This document shows, piece by piece, positions 23,723 through 32,067 of a stretch of DNA of 64,000 nucleotides. The number at the start of each line of letters is the position of its first letter. The first letter of the stretch is position 1. The notes under the pieces are model-generated. The model saw nothing but the letters and a program-made list of their open reading frames with translations. It was not told where the DNA came from and made no database searches. Made by a program: the position numbers and the translations under genes. The stretch is from Nocardia niigatensis NBRC 100131 (GTDB taxonomy: Bacteria; Actinomycetota; Actinomycetes; Mycobacteriales; Mycobacteriaceae): assembly GCF_000308655.1 (NCBI RefSeq), contig NZ_BAGC01000055.1, positions 100,572-164,571 of the forward strand. The letters are read 5' to 3'.

Positions 23723-24892
23723 ATGCCGGTTCGTCGGAGGTTCGCAGCCACGGTCCGGCGGGTCGCATTGACGGCGGGGGCGGTGAGTGTCTGTGCCGCG
23801 TTGACCGCCACCCTGGCCGCCACGGCCGGACCGGCGCTGGCCGACAACGGCGAGCTCGGGCGGCTGAGCGGGATCGAATTGCTGAACAGCGCATGGTCTT
23901 TCGACAAGGCCGCGGCGTCGATCGGCTTCACCTACTCGACCGTCGATCAGCGGGAGCGGACGGCGCGCGCCGGAGCGGCGCTGTATGTGCCGGCCGGGCT
24001 GCCGCCGCAGGGTGGCTGGCCGCTGGTGGTGTGGGCGCACGGGACGACCGGGATCGGCAATGACTGCGCGCCCTCGCACCGGCCGCAGTCGGAGCGAAAT
24101 CGCTTATATTTCAACCAGATTCTGGATCGAGGGTATGCCGTGCTGGCGCCCGACTATCAGGGTCTGGGTACCGGCGGCGATTTCAGTTACTACAACACCG
24201 AGGTCGAGGGCCGTTCCATTCTCGACGCGATCACGGCCGTGCGCGGTCTGCCCGTCCCGTTGACGGCGCACTGGGCGCTCATCGGCCAGTCCGAGGGCGC
24301 GCACGCGGTCATGAGCGCGGCGGCCCTGTACGGCCGCAACCCTTCCGCTGTCCGAGGTCTCACCGGGGTGATCGCGACCGGCCTGCGCACGAATCCCGCC
24401 AAGAGTCTGCGGGAGATGTTCCGGCGTGGCTCCACCGGCTCCGACAACCAGGTCGGCTACGCGGGCTACTACCTGGCCACTCTCGAGGAGCTGAACCCGG
24501 GCACCGTCACCCCGTACCTGACCGACTTCGGCCGGCGGTACGTGGAAAAGGCCGCCACCACATGCCTTTCGGATCTGGTGGCTGCCGCCGAGGGCCGCCG
24601 TCCCGAGGCCCTGGTCGCCGATCCGGACAACCCCACCCCGACCTTCGAGGCGGACATCCGATCGCTGGTCTCCTATCCGGAGGACGTGGTCCCCGCCGAC
24701 CTCATGATCGGGTACGGGACCGCCGACATCGACGTTCCCCCGGCCGACACCCCCGCCTACGGTCCGGCCCTGCAGGCCCGCAACCCCTGGGTGCGGATCA
24801 CCGTGACGGCCTACCCGGGTAAGGACCACAGCGGCGCGTTCCTCGCCTCGCTCCCCGACGCGCTGACCTTCCTGCAATCCCACCTGCCCTGA
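23723..24892 (+). CDS. Secreted lipase/esterase (LIP-type alpha/beta-hydrolase)
   Basis: The 389-residue protein begins with an Arg-rich, long signal peptide (RRFAATVRRVALTAGAVSV, cleavage near GPALAD). The alpha/beta-hydrolase core contains VVWAHGTTGIGNDCAPS (oxyanion region with a Cys), the nucleophile in IGQSEGAHAV, an acid region GYGTADIDVPP, and a late His in PGKDHSGAF. The VWAHGT-x-G-x-x-x-CAPS signature is typical of the secretory lipase family of actinobacteria and fungi. The ATG at 23723 is preferred over one 6 bases earlier because it puts GGGAG at the right distance. Confidence 0.85.
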   Translation: MPVRRRFAATVRRVALTAGAVSVCAALTATLAATAGPALADNGELGRLSGIELLNSAWSFDKAAASIGFTYSTVDQRERTARAGAALYVPAGLPPQGGWPLVVWAHGTTGIGNDCAPSHRPQSERNRLYFNQILDRGYAVLAPDYQGLGTGGDFSYYNTEVEGRSILDAITAVRGLPVPLTAHWALIGQSEGAHAVMSAAALYGRNPSAVRGLTGVIATGLRTNPAKSLREMFRRGSTGSDNQVGYAGYYLATLEELNPGTVTPYLTDFGRRYVEKAATTCLSDLVAAAEGRRPEALVADPDNPTPTFEADIRSLVSYPEDVVPADLMIGYGTADIDVPPADTPAYGPALQARNPWVRITVTAYPGKDHSGAFLASLPDALTFLQSHLP

Positions 24893-25058
24893 TCCCCGCA
24901 GCCACTCCGCGGGCTCCCGTTTCGTCATTCACGCGGCCACCACCATCCCCGCCCACTCCGACAGGACCGCCCCCTTCCCGCTGCTCTATCCGGCTCCCGC
25001 CGCGGCGACACTGGCGTTGCAACTGGCGCGGTGAGCGGCGGGCGGCTAGCGTCGGGCC

Positions 25059-25451
25059 ATGGCGAGCCGACGCGATCTGCAACATGCCGTGGTGACGAGC
25101 TTTCAACGCAGGGTGGGCAACCCGATCCTGCGCCGCCTGCCCATCCAGACCCTGCTGGAGACCACCGGGCGGGTCAGCGGCCGGCCCCGTCTGACCCCCA
25201 TCGGCGGCCGCCGCTCCGGCGCGTCCTTCTGGCTGGTGTCCGAGTTCGGCACCCGGTCCCAGTACATCCGCAATATCGAGGCTGATCCCCGCGTCCGCCT
25301 GCGCCTTCGGGGCCGCTGGTACACCGGAACCGCGCACCTGTTGCCCGACGACGACCCGATCGCGCGTCTGCGTACCCTCCCGAGGGCCAATAGCGCGACC
25401 GTACGCGTGGTCGGCACCGACCTCCTGACCGTGCGCATCGATCTGGATTGA
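25059..25451 (+). CDS. Deazaflavin-type (Ddn-like) nitroreductase-family protein
   Basis: The 130-residue protein has the split-barrel pattern of the Ddn/FGD-dependent oxidoreductase family of mycolate-producing actinobacteria. It includes LLETTGRVSGRPRLTPIG, then FWLVSEFGTRSQYIRNI, and PRVRLRLRGRWYTG. Such enzymes use cofactor F420 rather than FMN. TGRxSGxPR is the first barrel strand and loop of this family. A second member lies at 40318. The substrate is unknown. It is convergent with hutI, 9 bases apart. Confidence 0.8.
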   Translation: MASRRDLQHAVVTSFQRRVGNPILRRLPIQTLLETTGRVSGRPRLTPIGGRRSGASFWLVSEFGTRSQYIRNIEADPRVRLRLRGRWYTGTAHLLPDDDPIARLRTLPRANSATVRVVGTDLLTVRIDLD

Positions 25452-25460
25452 GGCCGCGGC

Positions 25461-26639
25461 TCATCGTGGCTCGACCACCTCCTCACCGTGCCGCCAGACG
25501 GACCAGGTGAGGGGAACGCCGGGGCGGTAGGCGAGGTGGAGGGCGGAGGGCGCGTCGAGGATGTGGAGGTCGGCGGCGGAGTCGGGACGCAGGACACCGA
25601 TCGCGCCGGGGGCGGTGAGATCGTGGCCGAGAGATCGGGCCGCGCCCGCGGTGGCGGCCCAGAGGGCCTCGGGGAAGGTGAGCCGCATCTGGAGGACCGC
25701 GGTGGCGACGCAGAACGCCATGGCGGTGGTGTAGGAGCTGCCGGGGTTGGCATTGGTGGCCAACGCGATTCGGGCACCCGCGTCGAGGAGACGGCGGGCG
25801 GGGGCCAGCGGTTGGCGAGTGGAGAGATCGCAGGCGGGCAGCAGGGTGGCGACGGTGGTGGAGGCGGCCAGCGCCTCGATGTCGGCGTCGGTGAGGTGGG
25901 TGCAGTGGTCCACGCTGGCGGCACCGTGTTCGACGGCGAGCCGGACGCCCGGGCCGGGTGCGAGTTGATTGCCGTGGACTCGCAGCCCCAGGCCACGGGC
26001 GCGACCGGCCTCCAGGACCCGCGCGGATTGCGCGGCGTCGAAAGCGCCGGTCTCACAGAAGACGTCGATCCAGCGGACGTGGGGAGCGACGGCGTCGAGC
26101 ATCGGACCACAGACCAGATCGAGGTAGTCGTCGGCGGAGAGCTCGGGCGGGACCACGTGGGCGCCCAGGAAGGTGACCTCGTCGGCCACCTCGGCGGCCA
26201 GTGCGGCGCACCGCTTCTCGTCGGCGACGGTCAGGCCGTACCCCGTCTTGGTCTCCAGATAGGTGGTGCCCTGGCGCAGGGCCTCGGCGCGCAGGCGGCG
26301 GAGATTGGCGGCGAGGACGTCGTCGGTGGCGGCGCGGGTGGCCTCGACGGTGGTGCGGATTCCGCCCGCGGAGTATGGGATTCCGGCCATGCGGGCGCCG
26401 AATTCCGCGGTGCGGTCCCCGGCGAAGACCAGGTGGGTGTGGCTGTCCACCCAGCCGGGCAGGACGGCGCGGCCGCCGGCGTCGACGCGATGATCGGCGG
26501 CCGGGGCCGATGCCGAGGGGCCGATCCAGCGCACCCGATCGCCCTCGATCACCAGCGCGGCGTTGTGCAGGACGCCGAGTTCCTCGGTGTTGGTGGTGAG
26601 TTCGCCGATGCCGGTGAGTACGGTGGCGGCCGGGTTCAC
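25461..26639 (-). CDS. hutI: Imidazolonepropionase
   Basis: The 392-residue amidohydrolase converts 4-imidazolone-5-propanoate to N-formimino-L-glutamate. It has the metal-site lead GWVDSHTHLVFAGDRTAEFG (HxH), the signature YSAGGIRTTVEATRAA near residue 85, KTGYGLTVADE, the later metal His in HCTHLTD, and NANPGSSYTTAM. The GTG start overlaps the TGA of hutF (GTGA), so the two are coupled. It is the last gene of the hut operon and completes the step between HutU and HutF. Confidence 0.95.
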   Translation of the reverse strand: MNPAATVLTGIGELTTNTEELGVLHNAALVIEGDRVRWIGPSASAPAADHRVDAGGRAVLPGWVDSHTHLVFAGDRTAEFGARMAGIPYSAGGIRTTVEATRAATDDVLAANLRRLRAEALRQGTTYLETKTGYGLTVADEKRCAALAAEVADEVTFLGAHVVPPELSADDYLDLVCGPMLDAVAPHVRWIDVFCETGAFDAAQSARVLEAGRARGLGLRVHGNQLAPGPGVRLAVEHGAASVDHCTHLTDADIEALAASTTVATLLPACDLSTRQPLAPARRLLDAGARIALATNANPGSSYTTAMAFCVATAVLQMRLTFPEALWAATAGAARSLGHDLTAPGAIGVLRPDSAADLHILDAPSALHLAYRPGVPLTWSVWRHGEEVVEPR

Positions 26640-27931
26640 TGCCACAGCGCTCCTATCTCGGTGCCGAGGGCGGCGGCCACGTCGCCGATGGTGCGGTGGA
26701 ACCGGTCGCGGACCATCCAGCGTCCGGCGACCATCACATCCGTCACGTCGGCTGCGGTGGCCGCGAAGAGGACGCCGGCGCCCTCCGCGCCCGCTGTCCG
26801 CGGCGAGGCGGTGTCCAGGCACACCAGATCGGCGTCGCGGCCGGGCGCGATCGCGCCCAGGTTGGTCCACCCCGATGCGGCGTGTGCCGTTGCGGCGGAA
26901 AGCAATTCGCCCGTCCCGAACCGGCCGCGCCGACCGCTCGCGAGCCGCTCGTGCAGTTCCAGCGCCCGCGCCTCGAACCACGGGTCGATGATCGACTGCC
27001 CGTCACTGCCGAGCGCGAGCCGCGTACCGGCGTCGGCCAGCGTACGGGCGGGACCGATGCCGTCCCCGAGGTCGGCTTCCGTGCTGGGGCACAGACAGAC
27101 CCACCCGCTCGCGAGTGCGGTGATATCACCCGGCGTGAGGTGGGTCGCGTGCACGGCCACCGTGCGCGGAGTGAGAGCCCCTGCGGCCGAGAGCAATTCG
27201 GTTGGCGTGCACCCGTGGACCGCCAGGCATTCCTCGTTCTCCCGCGGCTGCTCGGACAAGTGGACGTGCAAGGGCCGGTCCCCCGCGCCGCGCACCACGA
27301 TGGCCAACTGCTCGGCCGGAACGGCGCGCACCGAATGGATCGCGGCTCCGGAGATGACCAGTTCGCCTGCCGGAACGAAGGATTCGAGCCGCCGCGCCCA
27401 GGCCTCGGCGTCAACGTCGTCGAAGCGCTGCTGCACACCGGAGGTGGGCTGCCCGAATCCGCCTGCCAGATAGCATGTATCGAGCAGCGTCAGCCGGATC
27501 CCGGCGTCACCGGCGGCCGCGACCAGCGCGTGCGAGAACTCGTGGGGATCGGCATACCGCTGCCCGTGCGCCGCGTGATGTAGATAGTGGAACTCGGCGA
27601 CGCTGGTGTATCCCGCCAGCACCATCTCCGCGTACACGGCCCGGGCCAGCCGGTAGTACGAGTCCGGCTCCAATTTCCCCGCCACCGCGTACATGCGCTC
27701 TCGCCAATTCCAGAAGCTGCCGCGCTCCGCGTGCGTCCGCCCGCGCAGCGCCCGATGGAAGGCGTGGGAGTGCGCATTGGCGAACCCGGGCACGATCATG
27801 CCGGGCAAGACTGTCCCGCTGGCCTTCTCGCCGCTCGATACCGCGACGATGACGCCCTCCGCGATATCGATGCGGACTCCCTCGGCGACTCCCGACGGCA
27901 GCCACGCCCGCGGGCACCAGTAGGTGCTCAT
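26636..27931 (-). CDS. hutF: Formimidoylglutamate deiminase
   Basis: The 431-residue amidohydrolase-fold enzyme deaminates N-formimino-L-glutamate to N-formyl-L-glutamate. Its metal motif is FANAHSHAFHRALRGRTH, with HFHYLHH-like AEFHYLHHAAHG later and HVHLSEQPRENEEC. SDGQSIIDPWFEAR supplies the last metal ligand. HutF marks the five-step route, which needs an N-formylglutamate deformylase afterward. The gene normally supplying that activity in this operon type is the deleted one immediately upstream. The start overlaps that remnant's stop by four bases. Confidence 0.93.
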   Translation of the reverse strand: MSTYWCPRAWLPSGVAEGVRIDIAEGVIVAVSSGEKASGTVLPGMIVPGFANAHSHAFHRALRGRTHAERGSFWNWRERMYAVAGKLEPDSYYRLARAVYAEMVLAGYTSVAEFHYLHHAAHGQRYADPHEFSHALVAAAGDAGIRLTLLDTCYLAGGFGQPTSGVQQRFDDVDAEAWARRLESFVPAGELVISGAAIHSVRAVPAEQLAIVVRGAGDRPLHVHLSEQPRENEECLAVHGCTPTELLSAAGALTPRTVAVHATHLTPGDITALASGWVCLCPSTEADLGDGIGPARTLADAGTRLALGSDGQSIIDPWFEARALELHERLASGRRGRFGTGELLSAATAHAASGWTNLGAIAPGRDADLVCLDTASPRTAGAEGAGVLFAATAADVTDVMVAGRWMVRDRFHRTIGDVAAALGTEIGALWQ

Positions 27932-28152
27932 CCGGCCGGACTCCGCAGCACGCGGGCCAGTTCCGCTGTGCCGTGGTCGATGTCGCACGGTTCGGCGAAT
28001 TCCTCGGGCGCGTGGCTGATGCCGCTGCCGACCGCCAGCGGGGCGTCCAGGTGCACGAGGCCCTTTCCCTGCTCGACATGCGGTTCGACGAAAGTGCCGA
28101 TGCGCGTCAGGGTTTCGTCATCGCGGCCGAGGTGACCGGGCCTGTCGCGCAT
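27928..28152 (-). pseudogene. Internally deleted M20-family amidohydrolase (allantoate amidohydrolase-like) in the hut operon
   Basis: A 74-codon frame with intact start and stop sits between hutU and hutF, abutting hutU and overlapping hutF by four bases. Its first part, TLTRIGTFVEPHVEQGKGLV, is the middle of an allantoate-amidohydrolase-type M20 enzyme. Its last part, SHAPEEFAEPCDIDHGTAEL, is the C-terminus of the same family. Full-length members are about 400 residues; the N-terminal metal site, dimerisation domain and late core are missing. The remaining piece cannot be catalytic. The deletion preserved the reading frame, so translation into hutF is undisturbed. It is a pseudogene of what would be the N-formyl-/formimino-glutamate hydrolase of this operon. 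Confidence 0.75.
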
Positions 28153-29802
28153 TCAGTCCTCCCACAGGGGAATTCGAACGCCCTTGTCGCGGGCGACCGC
28201 CTCGGCCTCCGGGTATCCGGCGTCGACGTGCCGCAGGACGCCCATACCCGGGTCGTTGGTGAGAACCCGTTCGAGCTTCTGCGCGGCCAAGGGCGTGCCG
28301 TCGGCGACGGTGACCTGCCCGGCGTGGATGGAGCGCCCGATGCCCACGCCGCCACCATGGTGGATGGACACCCAGCTGGCCCCGGACGCGGTGTTGACGA
28401 GTGCGTTGAGCAGTGGCCAGTCCGCGATGGCGTCGGACCCGTCCGCCATGGATTCGGTCTCCCGGTAAGGGGAGGCGACCGACCCGCAGTCGAGGTGGTC
28501 GCGCCCGATCACGAGGGGCGCCGCGACCTCGCCGCCCGCGACCAGTTCATTGAATCGCAGTCCGGCGGCCTGCCGTTCGCCGTAGCCGAGCCAGCAGATG
28601 CGGGCGGGCAGACCTTGGAACGCGACACGGTCACCCGCCAGGCGGATCCAGCGGGCGAGGGATTCCTGCTCGGGGAACAGCTCGAGGATGGCGCGATCGG
28701 TGGCGGCGATATCGGCCGGATCGCCGGACAGGGCGACCCAGCGGAAAGGTCCCCGGCCCTCGCAGAACAGCGGCCGGATGTAGGCGGGCACGAAGCCCGG
28801 GAAGTCGAACGCGCGCTCGTATCCGGCCAGCTTCGCCTCGCCGCGAATGGAATTGCCGTAGTCGAAGACTTCCGCGCCGCGATCCAGGAATCCGACCATG
28901 GCGCCGACGTGGATGGCCATGGAATCCCGGGCGCGACGGGTGAATTCGTCGGGTTTGCGGCGCGCGTAGTCGTCCCAATCCTCGAGCGCGACCCCGATCG
29001 GCAGGTAGGTCAGCGGATCGTGAGCCGAGGTCTGATCGGTCACGATGTCCACGTCTACGTCGCGGCGCAGCAGTTCGGGCAGGACCTCGGCGGCATTGCC
29101 GATGAGCCCCACCGACAGTGGCCGCCGTTCGGCCTTGGCGGTCAGCACCCGGGCCAGGGCGTCGTCGATATCCTCGGCGATCTCGTCCAGGTACCGGGTC
29201 TCGACCCGGCGGCGGGCATGCCGCGGATTGCACTCCACGCACAGCGCCACCCCGCCGTTCATGGTGACGGCCAGCGGTTGCGCCCCGCCCATGCCGCCCA
29301 GACCCGCGGTGAGCGTGAGGGTTCCGGCCAGGGTACCGCCGAATCGCTTGGCGGCCACGGCCGCGAAGGTCTCGTAGGTGCCCTGCAGGATGCCCTGGGT
29401 ACCGATGTAGATCCAGGACCCTGCGGTCATCTGCCCGTACATGGTCAGCCCGGCCGCCTCCAGCCGGCGGAACTCCGGCCAGTTCGCCCAGTCCGGCACC
29501 AGATTCGAGTTGGCGATGAGGACGCGCGGCGCCCACTCGTGGGTGCGCAGCACGCCGACCGGCCGGCCGGACTGGACCAGCAGGGTCTCGTCCGCGCGCA
29601 GGTCGAGCAGAGTGCGGGCGATGGCGTCGAAGCTGGGCCAGTCCCGGGCCGCCCGGCCGGTGCCGCCGTAGACGACCAGATCCTGTGGCCGCTCGGCCAC
29701 CTCGGGATCCAGATTGTTGTGCAGCATGCGCCAGGCCGCCTCGGTCTGCCAGGTGCGGGCGGTGAGGGTGGCGCCGCGCGCGGCGCGGACGGTTCTGGTC
29801 AT
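28153..29802 (-). CDS. hutU: Urocanate hydratase
   Basis: The 549-residue enzyme adds water across urocanate to give 4-imidazolone-5-propionate, using tightly bound NAD+. Signatures are VVYGGTGRAARDW near the N-terminus, MTAGSWIYIGTQGILQGTYE, LTAGLGGMGGAQPLA (dinucleotide site), and DYGNSIRGEA. The Cys of RICWLGYGERQAAG matches the conserved catalytic-region Cys. Its ATG overlaps the stop of hutH by four bases, and the M20 remnant begins at the base after it ends. Confidence 0.96.
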   Translation of the reverse strand: MTRTVRAARGATLTARTWQTEAAWRMLHNNLDPEVAERPQDLVVYGGTGRAARDWPSFDAIARTLLDLRADETLLVQSGRPVGVLRTHEWAPRVLIANSNLVPDWANWPEFRRLEAAGLTMYGQMTAGSWIYIGTQGILQGTYETFAAVAAKRFGGTLAGTLTLTAGLGGMGGAQPLAVTMNGGVALCVECNPRHARRRVETRYLDEIAEDIDDALARVLTAKAERRPLSVGLIGNAAEVLPELLRRDVDVDIVTDQTSAHDPLTYLPIGVALEDWDDYARRKPDEFTRRARDSMAIHVGAMVGFLDRGAEVFDYGNSIRGEAKLAGYERAFDFPGFVPAYIRPLFCEGRGPFRWVALSGDPADIAATDRAILELFPEQESLARWIRLAGDRVAFQGLPARICWLGYGERQAAGLRFNELVAGGEVAAPLVIGRDHLDCGSVASPYRETESMADGSDAIADWPLLNALVNTASGASWVSIHHGGGVGIGRSIHAGQVTVADGTPLAAQKLERVLTNDPGMGVLRHVDAGYPEAEAVARDKGVRIPLWED

Positions 29803-31343
29803 GACGAAACCCCCTTGTCGAGAAGGTGATCCGCCGCACCCGACCGCACCAGGTCGGCCACGGCGGCGATATCCGGCGCCAGGTGGCGGTCGGGTCCGGG
29901 CCCCGGCACCCGCGCCCGCACCAGATCCCGCAGTGCCCCGGTCACCGGGGCGGGCCGGAGAGGTGCGCGGAAGTCCAAGGCCCTGGCGGCGGTCAGCAAT
30001 TCGATGGTCAGCACCGTGGTGAGACCGTCGACGGCACGCCGTAGCTTGCGGGCCGCCGCCCAGCCCATGGACACGTGGTCCTCCTGCATGGCGCTGGAGG
30101 GGATGGAATCCACCGAGGCCGGGACCGCGCATCGCTTCAGATCCGACACCACCCCGGCCTGCGTGTACTGGGCGATCATGTAGCCGGAGTCGACGCCCGG
30201 ATCGGCGGCCAGGAACGCGGGCAGCCCATGGGATCGGTGCACGTCCAGCATGCGGTCGGTGCGGCGTTCGGCGATGCCGGCCACGTCGGCGATGGCGATC
30301 GCCAGGAAGTCCAGGACGTAGCCGACGGGCGCGCCGTGGAAGTTCCCGTTGGACTCCACCCGGCCGTCGGACAGCACCACGGGATTGTCTATGGCGGAAC
30401 GCAATTCGCGTTCGGCAACGGTCTCGGCGTGGTCCAGGGTGTCACGGGCCGCGCCGTGCACCTGCGGCGCGCATCGCAGCGAATACGCGTCCTGCACGCG
30501 CGGGCAGTCCTCACCCCGGTGGCTGGCCACGATCTCCGACCCGGCCAGCGCCGCCCGCATACGCGCCGCCGACACCGCCTGCCCGGGATGCGGGCGCAGC
30601 TCCTGCAGATCGGCCGCGAACACCCGGTCGGTGCCCAGCTGCGCCTCCACGCTCATGGCCGCGGTCAGGTCGGCCAGGTCGAACAGCCGGCGCAGGTCCT
30701 CGATGGCCAGCACCAGCATGCCCAGCATGCCGTCGGTGCCATTGGTGAGGGCCAGACCCTCCTTCTCCGCCAGGGTGATCGGCGTCAGCCCGTGCTCCGC
30801 CAACGCGGGCCCGATCGGGCGCGGACCGTCCGGTCCGAGCACCGAGCCTTCGCCCATGAGGGCCAGCGCCACCGCCGCCAGCGGGGCCAGATCGCCCGAA
30901 CAGCCCAGCGAACCATATTCCGGCACAACCGGAATCAGCCCACTGTCCAGCAGTCCCGCCAGCGCCCGGGCGGTTTCGGGCCGCGCCCCGGTGTGCCCGG
31001 ACAGAAGGGTGCGCAACCGCAGCAGCATCATGGCGCGCACCACCTCGGCCTCGACGGGGGCGCCGGCCCCGGCCGCGTGCGAGCGAATCAGCGAGCGCTG
31101 CAGATCGGTTCGCCGATCCGGCGGAATGTGGCGCAGTGCCAGCGCCCCGAATCCGGTCGACACCCCGTAGACCGGACGGTCGCTGTGCGCCAGCGCGTCG
31201 ATGTGCTGCCGCACTCGCGCCAGTTCGGCCAGCGCGTCCGCGTCCAGGTCCACCCGCGCCCCGCGCCGGGCCACCGCCACCACGGCCGCCCGCGTCAGGG
31301 GTCCCGCTCCCACCGGCACCCGTTCGGTTCCGATTCGCGTCAT
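29799..31343 (-). CDS. hutH: Histidine ammonia-lyase
   Basis: The 514-residue enzyme deaminates L-histidine to urocanate, the first step of histidine use. It has the active-site Tyr region YGVSTGFGALA, and the MIO-forming motif in GSLGCSGDLAPLAA, where Cys-Ser-Gly replaces the more usual Ala-Ser-Gly. I recall that change in actinobacterial enzymes; it should still cyclise. Further signatures are LTNGTDGMLG and QDAYSLRCAPQVHGA. The start at 31343 is preferred to an ATG 9 bases upstream only by family length; neither has a strong ribosome site. It is the first gene of the hut operon. Confidence 0.95.
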   Translation of the reverse strand: MTRIGTERVPVGAGPLTRAAVVAVARRGARVDLDADALAELARVRQHIDALAHSDRPVYGVSTGFGALALRHIPPDRRTDLQRSLIRSHAAGAGAPVEAEVVRAMMLLRLRTLLSGHTGARPETARALAGLLDSGLIPVVPEYGSLGCSGDLAPLAAVALALMGEGSVLGPDGPRPIGPALAEHGLTPITLAEKEGLALTNGTDGMLGMLVLAIEDLRRLFDLADLTAAMSVEAQLGTDRVFAADLQELRPHPGQAVSAARMRAALAGSEIVASHRGEDCPRVQDAYSLRCAPQVHGAARDTLDHAETVAERELRSAIDNPVVLSDGRVESNGNFHGAPVGYVLDFLAIAIADVAGIAERRTDRMLDVHRSHGLPAFLAADPGVDSGYMIAQYTQAGVVSDLKRCAVPASVDSIPSSAMQEDHVSMGWAAARKLRRAVDGLTTVLTIELLTAARALDFRAPLRPAPVTGALRDLVRARVPGPGPDRHLAPDIAAVADLVRSGAADHLLDKGVSS

Positions 31344-31519
31344 GGGCACCATTTCAGCGCGTACGGCCGCACAGATCGAGTACCCACGACCCGGTTTCGC
31401 CGCTTTTTCCGGCAATCTGGCGTGCAACGTGCCGGATCTTCCGGTGTACCCGCATTGACGGATTCGCCGGGCACCGGGCCCGGGCCGCATGAGCGCCGGG
31501 GCGAACCCATCCGACGCGG

Positions 31520-32044
31520 GCGACCACAACCGGCGTCCTGCTCACCGGCTACTCGCACACCCTCAGCGTGCCCGACGTGCTCGGCGTGATCAGCACCTAT
31601 CATCAGGCGGTCGACGATCCCGAATTCGCCCGGCGCGGTTACGATTCCGGCTATCTGGTGACCCGCGCCGGGACGCGCGCCGCCGACTTCTACGGCACGA
31701 ACCCGGATCCGGAGGTCGTCGCGCTCGACGAGGCCAACAAGGAGATCTTCTCCCTCACCGAGTATCCCGACGGGCTGCTCTCCACGCTGCCCGGCATGTC
31801 GAGCCTCATCACGGTCCCGGTGCTCGTCGTGGACGGCAGCCGGGACCGCATGGTGTGTGGTCCCGGCTTCAGCACCTGTACCGATACGCCGACGCTGGAC
31901 GCGGCCGAACAGCCGTATTTCTCGCCCGCGGCGCAGCTGCGCACCTTCGTGCTCCCCGACAGCGGCCACGCCATCAACCTGGCGCCGAACACTCGCGATT
32001 ATCACGCGGCGGTGCTCGATTGGATGAAGTCGCTCGCCAACTGA
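31520..32044 (+). pseudogene. 5'-truncated alpha/beta-hydrolase
   Basis: The frame reads TTTGVLLTGYSHTLSVPDV and goes on through LITVPVLVVDGSRDRMVCG (acid Asp region) to LPDSGHAINLAP (catalytic His), ending in LDWMKSLAN. This is the C-terminal half of an alpha/beta-hydrolase. The nucleophile elbow and everything before it are gone, and the frame has no plausible start before a GTG at 31568. The intact 3' half suggests a fairly recent loss, probably by a deletion that also trimmed the hutH upstream region. Confidence 0.55.
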
Positions 32045-32067
32045 GATACGGTGCGGGACTGTCGAAC

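Noticed and set aside
25488..27473. Long plus-strand frame across hutI and hutF
   Set aside because: It is the complement of two clear amidohydrolases and has a Gly-rich, domain-free composition.
27973..29829. Long plus-strand frame across hutU
   Set aside because: It is the complement of urocanate hydratase, which has unmistakable motifs.
30075..31589. Plus-strand frame across hutH
   Set aside because: Its composition is Gln/His/Arg-rich as expected from reversed hutH coding, with no domain.
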